Assembly: GCA_036268995.1 (NCBI GenBank)
Contig: DATATB010000170.1
Coordinates: 1-7,556, forward strand
Direction: 5' to 3'
From: DATATB01 sp036268995
Lineage (GTDB): Bacteria; Planctomycetota; Planctomycetia; Pirellulales; PNKZ01
Length of the DNA: 7,556 nucleotides
Each line of letters begins with the position of its first letter. Within the stretch, counting starts at the first letter, position 1. The notes below the pieces were generated by a model that did not search any database, was not told the DNA's origin, and saw only the letters and a list, made by a program, of their open reading frames with translations. The position numbers and the translations under genes are program-made. Positions 6,980 through 7,556 of the stretch are shown in pieces.

Positions 6980-7076
6980 CGAGACCGTGCCGTCACACCG
7001 ATGCATGTACGTCAGCATAAGCAGTCAGCGGTTTTCAGATTAAGCCTGTGACCTATCAAGACGGGTTGGACCTGTA

Positions 7077-7556
7077 ATGAACGAGTCGAGTACTTGTCGG
7101 GTTGGTCCCGCCCAGCCCCGGCAATGCGGGGCGAGCAACCCGGCTTCGCGGCCATCTCCGGCGCGCGGAGCGCGCTGGAAGCATTGCAGACGGATTTCAA
7201 GAACCTGCGCCGCCTATCTGGCCGTGCTGGGCCTGCTGCTGGCCGGGCCGCCGATGCAGGCGCTGGCCGCGATTTATACCTGGGACGGCACGACGAGCAG
7301 TTGGAGCACCAGCACGAACTGGACTCCCAATGGGCTGCCCGGCGCCGGCGACACGGCCCTGTTCGGATCGCTGGGACTGAGCAGCGTGCAGTTGGGCGGC
7401 AACCAGGCCATCGGCAATCTCACGTTTCTATCGGGCGGCAGTGTCTTCGCGCTGGATGCGCCGGGCACGACCAATACGCTCACGCTGGGTGATACCGGCA
7501 CGATCTGGGATCAAAGCGGCAACGCCCTCGGCCAGCAAACCATCAACGACCTGCTC
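7077..7556 (+). CDS. Autotransporter-associated beta-repeat surface protein, N-terminal part (runs off right edge)
   Basis: The frame from ATG 7077 is open through 160 codons to the right edge, with an in-frame stop at 7041-7043 upstream and no better start. Residues 1-43 form an unusually long, basic n-region (ending KHCRRISRTC). Then comes a hydrophobic core (AAYLAVLGLLLAG, 45-57) and a likely cut after ALA at 64. Such extended signal peptides are typical of very large exported adhesin-like proteins. The mature part begins AIYTWDGTTSSWSTSTNWTP and continues with GLPGAGDTALFGSLG and LGGNQAIGNLTFLSGG. This is the Trp/Asn/Gly pattern at the start of passenger-associated beta-strand repeats (autotransporter repeat, TIGR02601/PF12951-like), common in planctomycete proteins that often end in PEP-CTERM anchors. 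The C-terminus is not visible, so the anchor and full length are unknown. A cell-surface or extracellular matrix role is inference. Codons 8-22 and 27-35 overlap strong inverted repeats. Confidence 0.88.
   Translation, partial: MNESSTCRVGPAQPRQCGASNPASRPSPARGARWKHCRRISRTCAAYLAVLGLLLAGPPMQALAAIYTWDGTTSSWSTSTNWTPNGLPGAGDTALFGSLGLSSVQLGGNQAIGNLTFLSGGSVFALDAPGTTNTLTLGDTGTIWDQSGNALGQQTINDLL
7098..7142 (+). promoter_or_regulatory. Nested hairpin in the 5' coding region of the surface-protein gene
   Basis: The outer arms CGGGTTG (7098-7104) and CAACCCG (7136-7142) are exact complements. Nested within them, GCCCCG (7115-7120) and CGGGGC (7127-7132) form a second exact stem. The structure covers codons 8-22. 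It could slow or regulate translation in the mRNA, act as a DNA-level repeat, or be a by-product of GC-rich sequence. Confidence 0.5.
7157..7179 (+). promoter_or_regulatory. Very stable 10-bp hairpin with triloop in the signal-peptide coding region
   Basis: TCCGGCGCGC (7157-7166) pairs with GCGCGCTGGA (7170-7179) over ten positions, including one G-T, around a GGA loop. It follows the nested hairpin after 14 nt and covers codons 27-35. No T-run follows, so it is not a terminator. Confidence 0.5.

Larger units (their letters stand above)
6108..7076. other. Long intergenic region, 969 bp, with several inverted repeats
   Basis: No convincing protein is encoded here. The longest open frame (6363-7043 plus, GTG start, 226 codons) is poor in acidic residues, rich in Ser/Arg/His and has no motif. 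Inverted repeats occur at 6342-6360, 6462-6496 and 6956-6979, and a 10-bp perfect palindrome (CGAGCGCTCG) lies at 6874-6883. The right end must hold the promoter and leader of the surface-protein gene at 7077. No tRNA or known riboswitch pattern was seen. Confidence 0.55.

Noticed and set aside
6363..7043. 226-codon plus-strand frame in the gene-poor gap
   Set aside because: It has a GTG start without a ribosome-binding site, very few acidic residues, many Ser/Arg/His and no motif; it fits a chance open frame in GC-rich DNA.
7094..7492. Plus-strand frames at 7094-7492 and 7102-7380
   Set aside because: They are other frames of the surface-protein gene; only the frame from 7077 gives a signal peptide followed by the passenger-repeat pattern.

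Overview
The window looks like chromosomal DNA of a free-living Planctomycetota bacterium, probably from the Pirellulales. The reasons are moderately high GC, wide gene-poor gaps, several exported proteins with signal peptides, a passenger-repeat (autotransporter-associated) surface protein with a very long signal peptide, and a protein that resembles planctomycete hypotheticals with RNA-polymerase-alpha-CTD-like helix-hairpin-helix blocks. The lineage is inferred from protein style; there is no rRNA or other marker gene here.

Layout. Positions 1-2521 (minus strand) hold one long open frame of at least 840 codons that runs off the left edge. It encodes an exported protein with a Gln-rich helical region, a beta-rich middle, a Lys/Trp-rich helical part and a Pro-rich tail built on a 15-bp tandem repeat (SVPPI x5). 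Upstream on the same strand, 115 bp away, lies a 218-residue exported protein (2637-3293) with an L,D-transpeptidase/DUF5675-like His...Ser-x-Gly-Cys motif. The two could be co-transcribed. After a 575-bp gap comes a minus-strand Mut7-C type RNase gene (3869-4642). Divergent from it, on the plus strand, is the alpha-CTD-like/HhH protein (5022-6107). A 969-bp stretch without a convincing gene follows (6108-7076). From 7077 a second edge-truncated gene starts on the plus strand; it encodes a large surface protein with an autotransporter-associated beta repeat.

Functional reading. Three of the five genes are exported or surface proteins and two are cytoplasmic, with nucleic-acid-related features. 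Nothing links all five into one pathway. The best candidate functional pair is the minus-strand couple 3293->2637 and 2521-><1. The most unusual nucleic-acid feature is a pair of strong, consecutive inverted repeats (7098-7142 and 7157-7179) inside the first 35 codons of the surface-protein gene. No mobile element, CRISPR array, tRNA, rRNA or defence system was recognised.
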